Shown one piece after another: positions 8,569-18,033 of a DNA stretch of 64,000 nt. Both the position numbers and the translations under genes were made by a program. Positions within the stretch are counted from its first letter, which is position 1; each line of letters starts with the position of its first letter. The notes below the pieces were generated by a model, which was not told the DNA's origin, searched no databases, and saw only the letters and a list, made by a program, of their open reading frames with translations. This stretch comes from an uncultured cyanobacterium (GTDB lineage Bacteria; Cyanobacteriota; Cyanobacteriia; Cyanobacteriales; Geitlerinemataceae): positions 1 to 64,000 of the forward strand of contig CALCCD010000014.1 in NCBI GenBank assembly GCA_937899645.1, written 5' to 3'.

Positions 8569-9267
8569 TTACGAACCGGCGGGGACTTCATCAGAAGCCT
8601 GCGAAATTTCCCGAGCTTGAATGGGCGGGCGTAGGCAAAGATAAAGCAGCGGGCCGACGATCGGCACCAGCGAAATCGCCCACATCAGGCTGCGGTTCTC
8701 CAGGCCGCGACGCCGCATATCGTCGCCGAGCAGCGCCGGAAGGCACAGCACCAGCAGCAAAAAGTCGAGGCTCATCACATTGACGAAGCGACGGGTTTGC
8801 CACTCTTCGACGAAAGCGCCCCAGTCGCCGTTGCTCAGGCCCGTAAAGGCCAGCGCCACAAAAGCCACCGTCAGCAGAATGCCTACAGCGCGCGAATCCC
8901 AAAAGCCCAGCCAGCGATTGACCTTGCCGTCAAACTGCGGCGCGTCGTCGCGAAAAGCCAAATACGGAATCAAGGCGAAGCCGCCCACAGCGAAAGAAGC
9001 CACGGCAAAAGGCCACGCGCTCAGCTTTTGGTTGCGGCCATCGGCGTAGAGCGAGCAGCTGTAGATTGCCGGAAGCACGCCCATCAGATTGAACAGCGAA
9101 ACCAAAATCGGCTCGATCGCGTCTACCTCTCCCGTAGAAAGATTGACGATCAGGTCGGCGGTGTCGGCGCGCTCGGGCGGCGCGAATTTAAAAGCGTAGG
9201 CAACAAAGCCCAGCCATATCGCGATAAAAAAGACGCGGCGAAGCAGCGTGCGATCGAAAGTCGGCAT
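8569..9267 (-). CDS. Conserved cyanobacterial membrane protein (DUF2834-like)
   Basis: About 232 residues with roughly six hydrophobic segments: RVFFIAIWLGFVAYAF, an amphipathic APPERADTADLIVNLSTGE stretch, ILVSLFNLMGVLPAIYSCSL, AWPFAVASFAVGGFALIPYL, AVGILLTVAFVALAFTGL, VMSLDFLLLVLCLPALLGDD and MWAISLVPIVGPLLYLCL. The pattern matches a membrane family conserved in cyanobacteria and plastids; I believe it is the DUF2834 type but recall this from memory. The function is unknown. The ATG at 9267 is preferred to the frame opening at 9363, because homologous-looking sequence starts there. It diverges from the small exported protein gene at 9459. Confidence 0.7.
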   Translation of the reverse strand: MPTFDRTLLRRVFFIAIWLGFVAYAFKFAPPERADTADLIVNLSTGEVDAIEPILVSLFNLMGVLPAIYSCSLYADGRNQKLSAWPFAVASFAVGGFALIPYLAFRDDAPQFDGKVNRWLGFWDSRAVGILLTVAFVALAFTGLSNGDWGAFVEEWQTRRFVNVMSLDFLLLVLCLPALLGDDMRRRGLENRSLMWAISLVPIVGPLLYLCLRPPIQAREISQASDEVPAGS

Positions 9268-9458
9268 GAGTCGGTGAAAGTCGGTTGAATGGGGCGCGAT
9301 CGAGCCCGATCGGCGCACCGGCACGTATGAATGTTGCCGATTGTTAAGCTCTGCTTTCAGCATGGCAGATTTGCCCGCGATTTTCTAGAGCGCCCGCCGT
9401 TTCGCCCGACCCGCTCCACCGACTCGCCTGACACGGCACACTCCCCCAACGGCAAAAT

Positions 9459-9803
9459 ATGCGCACCTTCCGTTCTGTTTGGATGACGATTTCTAGCTGG
9501 ATCGCAACGCGATCGCTATCTCGCGCCCTCGCGATCGCCGTGGCCGTCGGTCTGCTGCTGGGGTGGGGACTCGATCGCGCGGCGATCGCCCAGTTCCGCC
9601 CCGGCAGCAGCCCCGTTAGCGCCGTCAGCTGGGAGTATCGATCGCTCTCGACCAGCGAAGCCAGCGATCCGGGCAACGCACGCTTTTTCAACGACCTCAG
9701 CGACCTAGGCGACGAGGGCTTCGAGATGGTTACGTGCCTCTACGCCCAGGAACGCCGCGACGACGAATCGACAACGGTGTGCTACTTCAAGCGCCCGCAA
9801 TAG
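9459..9803 (+). CDS. Small exported protein, DUF4177-like
   Basis: A 114-residue protein. An N-terminal hydrophobic stretch (LSRALAIAVAVGLLLGWGL) followed by AIAQF looks like a signal peptide. The mature part, VSWEYRSLSTSEASD then FNDLSDLGDEGFEMVTCLYAQ, fits the W-E-Y ... L-N-x-L-x-x-x-G-x-E-G-F/W-E-x-V pattern of small DUF4177-type beta proteins. The two cysteines (VTCLY and TVCYF) could form a disulphide outside the cytoplasm. In-frame ATGs at 9459 and 9483 are both possible. The function is unknown. Confidence 0.65.
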   Translation: MRTFRSVWMTISSWIATRSLSRALAIAVAVGLLLGWGLDRAAIAQFRPGSSPVSAVSWEYRSLSTSEASDPGNARFFNDLSDLGDEGFEMVTCLYAQERRDDESTTVCYFKRPQ

Positions 9804-9930
9804 TCGCGCCTTACTCGAACTTCTTCGATGCTGGTGAGACGGCTGCGCTACGGTACTCAAGACCTCTAACTCCGGAATCTCGAGCATCCGTATCGCAGCC
9901 GTCTCGACGGTTTCCGGTCTTCAAACAATC

Positions 9931-10004
9931 CGGCTCCCAAACAGCTCGGCTCCCAAACAGTCCGGTTCTCAAGCCACCCGACCGTCTCAAGCCACCCGAC
10001 CGTC
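9931..10004. repeat. Two abutting short tandem duplications
   Basis: CGGCTCCCAAACAG occurs twice (9931-9944 and 9947-9960), directly followed by TCAAGCCACCCGACCGTC twice in perfect tandem (9969-9986 and 9987-10004). The array ends one base before the stop codon of the thioredoxin-fold gene (minus strand). Confidence 0.85.
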
Positions 10005-10005
10005 T

Positions 10006-10590
<585 letters not shown>

Positions 10591-10907
10591 AGGTTTGATC
10601 TCTAAAAGTTATTGGAGTAGTTGGTCTGAAATTGTCGAAAGTCGTCAGCCTAACAGTATCGCGTAAGTCGGAGACCGCCAGAGAAGGCTTCGCGCGTTTC
10701 TAGGGTGACTTTCGAGGTGACGTTTCTTTTGCACGGCGCTCCGTCCGACGCGCCGCCCGAAGCTTGTAGATTCGGCAAGAATTCGTATGTTTTGCGAACG
10801 ATCGCGGGTGAGCCAAAACTCAAAATCTTAAAATCTCGATGATTGGTGGGAGGTTTGGTTTTTGAGAAAAGTCGAGCCTCTGGAGTCTTCTGCGAACGCC
10901 TCGAGCT
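10591..10907. other. Intergenic spacer without recognised gene
   Basis: This spacer lies between the start of the thioredoxin-fold gene and the small repeat element ahead of pfkA. The short open frames in it have no family-like sequence and poor start regions. I see no RNA gene. Confidence 0.5.
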
Positions 10908-11028
10908 GGGGGCTGCCATCAATTAGGCTGGCAGCCTTTATCCCCAGTCGGGGGGTTAGCCCTCGTTTTGAGTTGGGCGCTCGACGGCTTCCTCCGTAAA
11001 GGGTCTGCCGCTAACTGATGACACGCCC
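10908..11028 (+). mobile_element. MITE-like element, copy A
   Basis: The right 62 bases (10967-11028) match 27689-27750 and the reverse complement of 33871-33932, each ending in TGATGACACGCCC or a one-base variant. The left tip, around 10910-10924 (GCTGCCATCAATTAG), is similar to the inverted right tip as read at 33873-33886 (GCGTGCCATCAATT), so the element appears to have inverted ends. No transposase is encoded. It ends about 70 bases before the pfkA start codon and could carry or displace its promoter. Spurious peptides through it contain the same ARACHQ...PSS..LK pattern as copy B. Confidence 0.65.
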
Positions 11029-11098
11029 TGGCCCAAAACCGACATCCACTCCGCCACCTAAACGACAAACCCGATATGCCATAGATCCACGGTCTGCT

Positions 11099-12235
11099 AT
11101 GCAAAAAAAACGCCTAGGCATCTTGACGAGCGGCGGCGACTGTCCCGGACTCAATGCCGCCATTCGCGCCGTTGTCAGCCATGCCAGCCTCACCTACGGC
11201 TGGGAAGTCCTCGGTATTCCATACGGGACGCGCGGCCTCAGCGGTCGCAAACCGCCGATCGAGCTATCGACGTGCGATGGACGCGGCGTCGATCCGCTAC
11301 TCGCCACGGGCGGGACGATCCTCGGCTCGGCGAGCAAAGGCTACAGCGGCGAAAGCGTCGAGGCGATTTTGACGGGCTACGAAGCGCTCGGGCTCAATGC
11401 GATCGTGGCGATTGGCGGTGACGGCAGCCTGCGGATCGTCGCCGACTTGGCCGAGCGGGGCGGCTGGAACTTTATCGGCATTCCCAAAACGATCGACAAC
11501 GATGTCGGCCTTACGGAGTCGGCGATCGGCTTCGACACGGCGACAAATACCGTCGTCGATGCCCTGCAACGGCTCAGCAGCACCGCCGCCAGCCACGATC
11601 GCGTCATGGTCGTCGAGACGATGGGCCGCACCGCCGGACATCTGGCGCTCCACTCGGGCATTGCGGGTGGCGCGGACGCGATCCTGATTCCGGAGGTTCC
11701 CTACAGTATCGACAGCGTTTGCCAGAAAATTCACGACCTGAAAATACTACAGCAGCGGCACTTCGCGCTCGTTGTCGTCGCGGAAGGCGCGAAAACATTG
11801 TCCGGGGAGTCGCGCCAGTATACCGACGCCCAAGGCAACACGCGGCTACGTGGCATCGGCGACTATATCTCCGACGGTATTTATCAGCGTCTGGGCGATC
11901 GCGTCGAGGTGCGCGTCACGGTACTCGGCCACGTGCAGCGCGGCGGCATGCCATCAGCGTTCGATCGCATCTTGGCCTCCTCGTTCGGTCGGGTCGCAGT
12001 GGACCTGCTGGCAGCGGGCAAGTCGGGTCGCGTGGTGGTTTGGCGCGCGGGTGATGTGGAGTCGGTACCGATCTCCGAGCTGTGCGCCCACTGTCCGCGG
12101 CTGGTCGATCCTCAAGGAAGCTTTCTCGCAACCGCTCGCGGACTCGGCACCTACCTCGGCGAGTTTTCGCCCGTCTTCGAGCGCGCTTCGGCTGCGCGAT
12201 TGCAACAGTCCGAACTCACCGCCTCGCAGGTCTGA
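11099..12235 (+). CDS. pfkA: 6-phosphofructokinase
   Basis: Phosphorylates fructose 6-phosphate in glycolysis. The 378-residue protein shows the nucleotide loop GILTSGGDCPGLNAAIRAV, the GGDGS motif at residues 106-110, the catalytic PKTIDND at 129-135, MGRTAGHLALHSG and the substrate segment GHVQRGG. Gly in the GGDG position favours ATP over pyrophosphate, while Lys in PKTIDND is the residue of PPi and group III enzymes; this mixed signature is characteristic of group III ATP-PFKs. The ATG at 11099 is chosen because the protein then starts MQKKRLGILTSGGD like its relatives. The 3' end overlaps the convergent membrane-protein gene by 85 bases. Confidence 0.93.
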   Translation: MQKKRLGILTSGGDCPGLNAAIRAVVSHASLTYGWEVLGIPYGTRGLSGRKPPIELSTCDGRGVDPLLATGGTILGSASKGYSGESVEAILTGYEALGLNAIVAIGGDGSLRIVADLAERGGWNFIGIPKTIDNDVGLTESAIGFDTATNTVVDALQRLSSTAASHDRVMVVETMGRTAGHLALHSGIAGGADAILIPEVPYSIDSVCQKIHDLKILQQRHFALVVVAEGAKTLSGESRQYTDAQGNTRLRGIGDYISDGIYQRLGDRVEVRVTVLGHVQRGGMPSAFDRILASSFGRVAVDLLAAGKSGRVVVWRAGDVESVPISELCAHCPRLVDPQGSFLATARGLGTYLGEFSPVFERASAARLQQSELTASQV

Positions 12236-13557
12236 GCGGACTCTGGCGGCGCAGCCGGCCGGGCCGCGCGGGCGATTGCGCCGCCACGCAATGCGAACAC
12301 GCCGAGCGCGATCGCCACGACCAGCGCCGATCGCCCGTAATGGGAGCCCGTACGCGCCAGCTCGCCGAGGTAGTTCGAGCCGCTAAAAACCGTGTGCCCG
12401 ACGGCCAGACCCAGCGCCGGAACCGTTAGCAGGTGGATGCGCCGCCATGCCGAACCGAGGGCGGCCTGCAAGCGATCGAAGCTCGTCAGCGCAGCGGGCG
12501 TCATGCACACCATCGCCGCGATTCCCGCCATCAGGCCGTAGCGGTGGCTCGGCAACATAAACCGGATCGCGCCCGGATTCCAGTTGAGGGCGTGGTCGGC
12601 TTGGTGGCCGAGGTGCGCCAGCACCAGCACGAACGCCGCCACCCCGATCGCGCGTCGGTAGCGCAGCGGCTGCGGCCACCAGCGCGCGATCGGTCGCGCC
12701 ACCAGCGCCCAGGCCAGCATCAGCAGCGCCCCATGACCCGTCCAGTCAAACATCGCGTCAGTTCGCAGCACCGTCAGCAGCCCGATCGCGATCGCCACGA
12801 CCCCCGCCGCCCGAAAGAGTTGCCCGCGCCGATCGGCATTCAGCCAGCTCGCCGACATGCCGATCCCCAGCATCACCGGCAGCGTCCCCAGCCCAAAGGC
12901 CAGCATCGCCAGCAGCCCGCCCAGCGCCGAGCCCGTGCCGACCGCTTCGAGCTGCGCCGCAAACAAAAAGCCGCAGGGCATCATGCCCCAGAGCCCGCCC
13001 AGTACGATCGGCGTTCCCACCCGTCGGCTCCCCGCCAGCCGCGACATCCAGCCCGACAGCCGCCCGTGCAGCCCCGCCGTCAGCGGCTGTAGCAGCGGAA
13101 TCGCGGGTAAAAAGCCAGGAGCCGCCTGCATCACCCCAAACCAAATCAGCAGTAGCCCCGTCGCGATTGCCACGCCCTGCCGCAGTCCGCTGCCGATGCC
13201 CGCGAGTTGGCCGCCCGCGATCGCCACTTCGCCGACGCCGCCCAGCATCGCACCAACCAGCCCGTAGCCCAGCATCCGCCCCAAGTTCAGCCAGAGCTGA
13301 AACGCCCAGCGCGATCGCTTCGAGTCCGGACGCGGCCTGCCGCCAGTTAGGTCGATCGATTTGGCGGGCGAGTCGGGCGAGTCGGGCGAGTCGGGCGAAT
13401 CGGAAACATCGGGCACGTCGGACAAACTAAACGCCAGCACTAGCGGCCCGCACATGCTGGCACAGTGCCCGAAGCTGCCCAAAAAGCCAAACGCTAGTGT
13501 CGGCAGCAGTTCCAGCCAGCCAGCCTCAAAGCCTGCCGCACCCAACCAAACAGCCAT
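12151..13557 (-). CDS. TauE/SafE-type (DsbD_2-like) multi-span membrane protein
   Basis: About 468 residues. The N-terminal half carries GFLGSFGHCASMCGPLVLAF, the GHC-x-x-MCGP motif of the cytochrome-biogenesis/sulfite-exporter TauE/SafE family, and the matching GGLWGMMPCGFLFAAQLEA. Both cysteine motifs suggest metal or thiol handling. The C-terminal half adds further membrane helices (FDWTGHGALLMLAWALVA, AIGVAAFVLVLAHLGHQADHAL, LLTVPALGLAVGHTVFSG) resembling a ferric-reductase-like or DUF4405 membrane domain with several His. A DSPDSPDSPDSP linker comes from a 9-bp tandem repeat. The first start is GTG at 13620; ATG at 13557 fits the hydrophobic N-terminus better. The stop lies 85 bases inside the convergent pfkA. 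Confidence 0.75.
   Translation of the reverse strand: MAVWLGAAGFEAGWLELLPTLAFGFLGSFGHCASMCGPLVLAFSLSDVPDVSDSPDSPDSPDSPAKSIDLTGGRPRPDSKRSRWAFQLWLNLGRMLGYGLVGAMLGGVGEVAIAGGQLAGIGSGLRQGVAIATGLLLIWFGVMQAAPGFLPAIPLLQPLTAGLHGRLSGWMSRLAGSRRVGTPIVLGGLWGMMPCGFLFAAQLEAVGTGSALGGLLAMLAFGLGTLPVMLGIGMSASWLNADRRGQLFRAAGVVAIAIGLLTVLRTDAMFDWTGHGALLMLAWALVARPIARWWPQPLRYRRAIGVAAFVLVLAHLGHQADHALNWNPGAIRFMLPSHRYGLMAGIAAMVCMTPAALTSFDRLQAALGSAWRRIHLLTVPALGLAVGHTVFSGSNYLGELARTGSHYGRSALVVAIALGVFALRGGAIARAARPAAPPESAQTCEAVSSDCCNRAAEARSKTGENSPR
13366..13399. repeat. 9-bp in-frame tandem repeat
   Basis: GGGCGAGTC-type units repeat about four times in the membrane protein gene and encode a Ser-Asp-Pro linker between the first two helices. 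Partial, diverged units follow to about 13420. Confidence 0.8.
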
Positions 13558-13667
13558 GATAGAGAACGCCCTCGCAAACGCGCAGATAATCGGCAGAGAC
13601 CAAAAAGCGCACGTCAACACTCGATGTCAACATGCGCTCTCTAGCTATTAATTTAGTGTGTCCCTGC

Positions 13668-13745
13668 GTAGGGGCGCATGGCAATGCGCCCGGATGCCGG
13701 TGACGGTCGAATGACATCAAGGGCGCACTGCCGTGACGCCCCTAC
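13668..13745. repeat. Palindromic GTAGGGGCGC element
   Basis: GTAGGGGCG at 13668-13676 and CGCCCCTAC at 13737-13745 bracket a 78-bp unit. It contains internal hairpins (GGGCGCAT / ATGCGCCC at the left, a GGGCGCACTGCCGTGACGCCCC arm at the right). It fits a dispersed cyanobacterial family of short palindromes beginning GTAGGGGCGCA, and sits between gap2 (3' side) and the membrane protein gene. Related palindromes occur at 21514 and 53913. Confidence 0.7.
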
Positions 13746-13761
13746 CGCGATCGAACGCCGT

Positions 13762-14769
13762 CTACCACTTCTCGGCGATCAGCTCGGCGAGATCGACGAC
13801 GCGCTGGCTGTAGCCCCACTCGTTGTCGTACCAGGCAACGACTTTAACCATGTCGCCATCCATCACCAGCGTCAGGCTGGAATCGACAACTGAAGACTCG
13901 TTGGTTCCTTTGTAGTCCGTGGAGACCAGCGGCAGATCGCTATAGCCGAGGATGCCCTTCATCGAGGTCTCTGCGGCTTTCTTGAGCGTCTCGTTCAGCT
14001 CTTCAACGATCGTTGGTTTTTCGATCTGCGCGACCAGATCGACCACCGACACGTTCGGAGTCGGAACGCGCATGGCGATACCGTTCAGCTTGCCCTGCAT
14101 TTCGGGAATGACGAGCGCCACAGCCTTGGCTGCACCGGTCGAAGTCGGGACGATATTCATCGCAGCAGCGCGGGCGCGGCGCACGTCGCGGTGGCTGGCG
14201 TCGAGCAGACGCTGGTCGCCGGTGTAGCTGTGCGTCGTCGTCATCGTGCCTTTGATGATGCCAAAGTTGTCGTTGAGAACTTTGACGATCGGCGCGAGGC
14301 AGTTGGTCGTGCAGCTCGCGTTGCTAAAAACTTTGTAGCTGGAGTCGAAGCTGCTGCTGTTGACGCCCATCACGTACGTGCCGATTGCGCCGCCTTTGCC
14401 AGGGGCGGTGATCAGGACTTTCTTCGCGCCTGCTTCGATGTGCTTCGATGCACCTTCCTCGGTGACGAACACGCCGGTCGATTCGATAATCAAATCGACA
14501 TCCCACTCTTTCCAGGGCAGGTTGAGCGGATTGCGATCGCTAACGCACTTGATCGTCTTGCCGTTGGCCGTGATCGAGTTGCTATCGCAGCTAATGTCGG
14601 CATCGAGCTTGCCGAGCATCGTATCGTACTTGAGCAGGTGCGAGTTGGTTTTCGGGTCGGACGTATCGTTAAGACCGACGACCTCGAGCTGGCTGTTTTC
14701 GCGTGTCAGCCAGCAGCGCAAAAAGTTACGACCGATGCGTCCGAAACCGTTAATTGCGACTCTAATCAC
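13762..14769 (-). CDS. gap2: Glyceraldehyde-3-phosphate dehydrogenase, photosynthetic type (Gap2)
   Basis: A 335-residue Calvin-cycle GAPDH. It starts [20 protein letters not shown] and carries the catalytic [47 protein letters not shown] and the C-terminal [23 protein letters not shown], all typical of cyanobacterial Gap2/plastid GapA, which can use NADPH. The start codon is GTG, fixed by a strong AGGAGG ten bases upstream and by the conserved N-terminus. It is probably monocistronic, with a long 5' region toward murC. Confidence 0.96.
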   Translation of the reverse strand: MIRVAINGFGRIGRNFLRCWLTRENSQLEVVGLNDTSDPKTNSHLLKYDTMLGKLDADISCDSNSITANGKTIKCVSDRNPLNLPWKEWDVDLIIESTGVFVTEEGASKHIEAGAKKVLITAPGKGGAIGTYVMGVNSSSFDSSYKVFSNASCTTNCLAPIVKVLNDNFGIIKGTMTTTHSYTGDQRLLDASHRDVRRARAAAMNIVPTSTGAAKAVALVIPEMQGKLNGIAMRVPTPNVSVVDLVAQIEKPTIVEELNETLKKAAETSMKGILGYSDLPLVSTDYKGTNESSVVDSSLTLVMDGDMVKVVAWYDNEWGYSQRVVDLAELIAEKW

Positions 14770-14779
14770 TTGTTTTTAA

Positions 14780-14785
14780 CCTCCT
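14780..14785 (-). promoter_or_regulatory. Strong Shine-Dalgarno of gap2
   Basis: AGGAGG on the minus strand, ten bases before the GTG codon at 14767-14769. It decides this non-ATG start. Confidence 0.85.
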
Positions 14786-15199
14786 ATCAAAATGGCTATT
14801 CGTAGCAGTCACAAAAATGACAGTTGCAGAATATACCGACATTCGCAAACTTTAAAGACTCTGCTTCTACTGAATCGCGATCGCAACAACAACCCAAAAA
14901 TTCAATGGCGGCACAGAGCGAGGCGAAACGAATTCGCACCCGGCCTTTAAAATTCATTCTGAAGCCCCAGACGCAGTCACAGTACTGCATTCGATGCAGC
15001 ATTACCCGTAATCCTACGGCCTATTGGCTTTTCAGTGCTTCCAATAGTATCGCAAAGGCCGTACATTTCCGCACCGCAGTATGCGATGGAACCGATTGCC
15101 GCGAACTCATCCGCCGATGGCCGGACATGACAGACGAAAAAACCCTGATATGATATCGCGTGTTGATGGGAGAGCTGAATGTAATGCGAGGAGCCAAAG
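14786..15199. promoter_or_regulatory. Divergent control region between gap2 and murC
   Basis: About 410 bases without a gene. On the minus strand a TATATT box near 14830 is a candidate -10 for gap2. GAGGAG about 8 bases before the murC ATG at 15200 is its ribosome site. No riboswitch or clear operator was recognised. Confidence 0.45.
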
Positions 15200-16702
15200 A
15201 TGCCAAAATCCGTGGACTTTAGCGGCAGACCGTTTCACTTTATTGGCATTGGCGGTATCGGCATGTCGGCGATCGCGCAAATCCTCACCGAGCGCGAGCT
15301 GCCGGTTTTCGGTTCCGACCTCAAGCAATCGCACATCACAGAGCGTCTCGAAGCGCGAGGCGCTCATATTTTTTGGCAGCAGGATGCGGGTAATTTCGAG
15401 CGCTGGCAGCCCGCATCGGTCAATGGCGCGACTGGCGAAACGGCGAACGGAACGGCGAACGGAACGGCCAGCAGAACCGAGCTGCCGCAAGTGGTTTGCT
15501 CGACGGCGATCGATGCATCCAACTCCGAGTTCCGCATCGCCCGCGAGCTGGGCTGCGATATTTTCCACCGCTCTGACGTGCTGGCGGCGCTGATTTCCGA
15601 ATACGATAGCGTCGCGATCGCCGGAACCCACGGCAAAACTACCACCAGCAGCGCCCTGGGCTACGTCCTCGTCGAGGCGGGGCTCGACCCGACGATCGTT
15701 ATTGGCGGCGAGGTGACGGCCTGGGACGGCAACGCGCGCGGCGGCAGCGGCCCGCATCTGGTGGCCGAAGCCGACGAGTCCGACGGCTCGCTGGTGAAGT
15801 TCCGCGCCAAGCTCGGCGTTATTACCAATATCGAACTCGACCATCCCGATCGCTACTCCGGCCTGGAAGAGACGATCGACGTTTTTCGGACGTTTGCTAA
15901 AAATACCGATTGCATTGTCGCCTGCCTGGACTGCCCGACGATTCGCGAGCATTTCCAGCCGGACATCAGCTATAGCCTCGATCGCAGCTCCGGCGCGGAC
16001 TATACCGCTGACGCGATCGTCTACGGCGGCGCGACGACGACGGCGCAGATTTGGGAAGGCGACACCTGTCTCGGTCAGCTCGAGATGAAGCTGCTGGGCG
16101 CGCACAACCTCAGCAATGCCCTGGCGGTGGTGGCGATCGCCCGCAAGCTGGGCGTCGAGTTCGCGGCGATCGCGGCGGCGCTGGCCACCTTCGAGGGAGC
16201 GCGGCGGCGCTTCGAGCTGCGCGGCACGATCGACGACATTCAGTTTATCGACGACTACGCTCACCATCCGAGCGAGATCGCCGCAACCCTGTCCGCCGCC
16301 CGCCTGCGCGCCAACGCCAGCGACCCCGCTCGCCGCGTCGTTGCCGTCTTCCAGCCCCACCGCTACAGCCGCACCCAGGCGTTTATGGATGAGTTTGCGG
16401 CCTCACTGGCGGCGGCAGATATCGTCGTCGTCAGTGAAATCTACAGCGCCGGAGAATCGCCGATCGACGGAGTCAGCGGCAGCGACCTGGCCGAGGCCGT
16501 CAAGCAGCATGCGATCGCCCGCGACAGCGTCTATTACCGTGAAACCCTGACAGAAATCGTCGATCTGCTGGCCGGACTGCTCGAATCTGGAGACTTCGTC
16601 CTATTCTTGGGGGCAGGGAATCTCAATCAAGTTCTTCCCGATACGATCGAAGCCTATCGGAAACACGAGCTATCCCCCGAGCTCTCATCGCCAGAGCCCT
16701 GA
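15200..16702 (+). CDS. murC: UDP-N-acetylmuramate--L-alanine ligase
   Basis: Adds L-Ala to UDP-MurNAc in cytoplasmic peptidoglycan precursor synthesis. The 500-residue Mur ligase has an N-terminal Rossmann loop FHFIGIGGIGMSAIAQIL, the ATP P-loop VAIAGTHGKTTTSSALGYV, EADESDGSL, the NIELDHPD metal/substrate region, DDYAHHPSEI and FQPHRYSRTQAF. Residues 76-91 are a small low-complexity insertion (ATGETANGTANGTAS) produced by a 12-bp tandem repeat in a surface loop. A GAGGAG ribosome site supports the start. It heads the murC-murB-ybaB order often seen in cyanobacteria. Confidence 0.96.
   Translation: MPKSVDFSGRPFHFIGIGGIGMSAIAQILTERELPVFGSDLKQSHITERLEARGAHIFWQQDAGNFERWQPASVNGATGETANGTANGTASRTELPQVVCSTAIDASNSEFRIARELGCDIFHRSDVLAALISEYDSVAIAGTHGKTTTSSALGYVLVEAGLDPTIVIGGEVTAWDGNARGGSGPHLVAEADESDGSLVKFRAKLGVITNIELDHPDRYSGLEETIDVFRTFAKNTDCIVACLDCPTIREHFQPDISYSLDRSSGADYTADAIVYGGATTTAQIWEGDTCLGQLEMKLLGAHNLSNALAVVAIARKLGVEFAAIAAALATFEGARRRFELRGTIDDIQFIDDYAHHPSEIAATLSAARLRANASDPARRVVAVFQPHRYSRTQAFMDEFAASLAAADIVVVSEIYSAGESPIDGVSGSDLAEAVKQHAIARDSVYYRETLTEIVDLLAGLLESGDFVLFLGAGNLNQVLPDTIEAYRKHELSPELSSPEP
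15441..15468. repeat. 12-bp tandem repeat inside murC
   Basis: CGGCGAACGGAA occurs twice (15441-15452 and 15453-15464) plus a CGGC remnant. It stays in frame and encodes the TANGTANGTA insertion. Confidence 0.85.
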
Positions 16703-16718
16703 ATTTCCGTCTTTCCCC

Positions 16719-16745
16719 AGTGCTTTCCAAAGTGCTTTCCCAAGT
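16719..16745. repeat. 12-bp tandem repeat after murC stop
   Basis: AGTGCTTTCCAA (16719-16730), AGTGCTTTCCCA (16731-16742) and a truncated third AGTGC. It begins 16 bases past the murC stop codon. Confidence 0.8.
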
Positions 16746-16982
16746 GCGACGCCCGACAGCCCAGCTGCGGCTCCAAAAGACCTGACGGTACGGTTGGAAC
16801 GAATTGGAGGAGGGGCTATCACCTGCGCCCGCGAGCAGGAGGGGACATTCTGCGCTATTTTTCAGGCGTCATCCGTTTGCATTCGGCTTCGCTCGGCCCG
16901 TGCGACGGCAGTGGCGCTGCTGAATTGTTTGCTCCCCCGCGATCGTGCCTCACTTCCCCTTTCTTTCTTGACCTATCAATCT

Positions 16983-17975
16983 ATGGCTGTTTCACGCAAC
17001 AACCTGTCTCTAGCGATCGACCGCGAAGACACCCAACGTCACTACGAAGCGGTCGTGGCGGGATACGCGCCGATCGCGCTCGGCGATCGCTGCGCGATCC
17101 AAGCTAACGTCAGCCTCAAGAAGCTCACCTCATTTCGCGTCGGTGGCGAGGCGCAATGGTTCGTGACGCCCAACTCCCACGAAGAGCTGCGCCGCAGCTT
17201 GCAGTGGGCAGCGGCAGAAGGGCAGCCGGTGACGTTCCTCGGGGCGGGCTCGAACCTGCTCGTGAGCGATCGCGGCATTCCGGGACTGACGATCGCCGCT
17301 AAAGAGCTGCGCCAGTTCCAGCGCGACGACGCCCAGCCCGGACGGGTAACGCTAGGGGCGGGCGAGCCGCTACCGCGCGTGGCCTGGAAGCTGGCGAAGC
17401 TGGGCTGGAGCGGCTTCGAGTGGGCTGTAGGCATCCCCGGTACGATCGGCGGTGCGGTCGTGATGAACGCGGGCGCGCACAAAAGCTGCGTTGCCGACAA
17501 CCTTGTCTCGGTCGAGACGATCGATCTGGCCGGAAACTGCGAGCGCCTGACCTGCGAAGAGCTTCGATACAGCTACCGATCGTCGCGCCTACAGCACGAA
17601 CCCCGCGTCGTCGTCAGCGCCACCTTCCAGTTCGAGCCGGGACACGAACCAAAAGCCGTCAAAGCCCAGACCGGCCACCACCTCTCCAACCGCCACAGCA
17701 CTCAGCCTTACAAGCGCCCGAGCTGCGGCAGCGTCTTCCGCAACCCCGAACCCCAGGCGGCGGGCTGGCTGATCGAGCACTGCAACCTCAAGGGCTTTCA
17801 GCTCGGCGGCGCGGCGGTCTCGGAGCTGCACGCCAACTTTATCCTCAACGTCGGCAACGCCACGGCCAACGACATCTTCCGGCTGATTCACCACGTTCGC
17901 GGAACCGTCCGCGAACGCTGGGAAGTCTGCCTGCACCCGGAGGTTAAAACCATCGGCGAATTTCCAGCGCTGTAG
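16983..17975 (+). CDS. murB: UDP-N-acetylenolpyruvoylglucosamine reductase
   Basis: FAD- and NADPH-dependent reduction of UDP-GlcNAc-enolpyruvate to UDP-MurNAc. Features of type II MurB are present: TSFRVGGEAQWFV, FLGAGSNLLVSDRGIPGL, the FAD segment GFEWAVGIPGTIGGAVVMNAGAH, SYRSSRLQ, and the active-site region KRPSCGSVFRNPEPQAAGWLIEHCNLKGFQLGGAAVSELHANFILN. The upstream frame to 16794 has no family sequence, so the ATG at 16983 is used (330 residues). It follows murC by about 280 bases that include a tandem repeat, so co-transcription is likely but not certain. Confidence 0.95.
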   Translation: MAVSRNNLSLAIDREDTQRHYEAVVAGYAPIALGDRCAIQANVSLKKLTSFRVGGEAQWFVTPNSHEELRRSLQWAAAEGQPVTFLGAGSNLLVSDRGIPGLTIAAKELRQFQRDDAQPGRVTLGAGEPLPRVAWKLAKLGWSGFEWAVGIPGTIGGAVVMNAGAHKSCVADNLVSVETIDLAGNCERLTCEELRYSYRSSRLQHEPRVVVSATFQFEPGHEPKAVKAQTGHHLSNRHSTQPYKRPSCGSVFRNPEPQAAGWLIEHCNLKGFQLGGAAVSELHANFILNVGNATANDIFRLIHHVRGTVRERWEVCLHPEVKTIGEFPAL

Positions 17976-18004
17976 TTCGCCCGATTAGCGGTTGGCTGAT
18001 GACA

Positions 18005-18021
18005 TGCCCTAAAATAGGGCA
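18005..18021. terminator. Candidate hairpin after murB
   Basis: TGCCCTA AAA TAGGGCA is a perfect 7-bp stem with a three-base loop, 30 bases past the murB stop, followed by CAAATCTTTT. It could be a weak terminator or an mRNA stabiliser before ybaB. Confidence 0.5.
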
Positions 18022-18033
18022 GTCAAATCTTTT

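Noticed and set aside
15107-16360. Minus-strand open frame of 417 codons
   Set aside because: Antisense shadow of murC, which has all Mur ligase motifs.
17998-18014. TGATGACATGCCCTAA resembling the tip of the 62-bp element
   Set aside because: Similarity stops after about 15 bases and the sequence is part of a local hairpin after murB, so it is not counted as a fourth copy.
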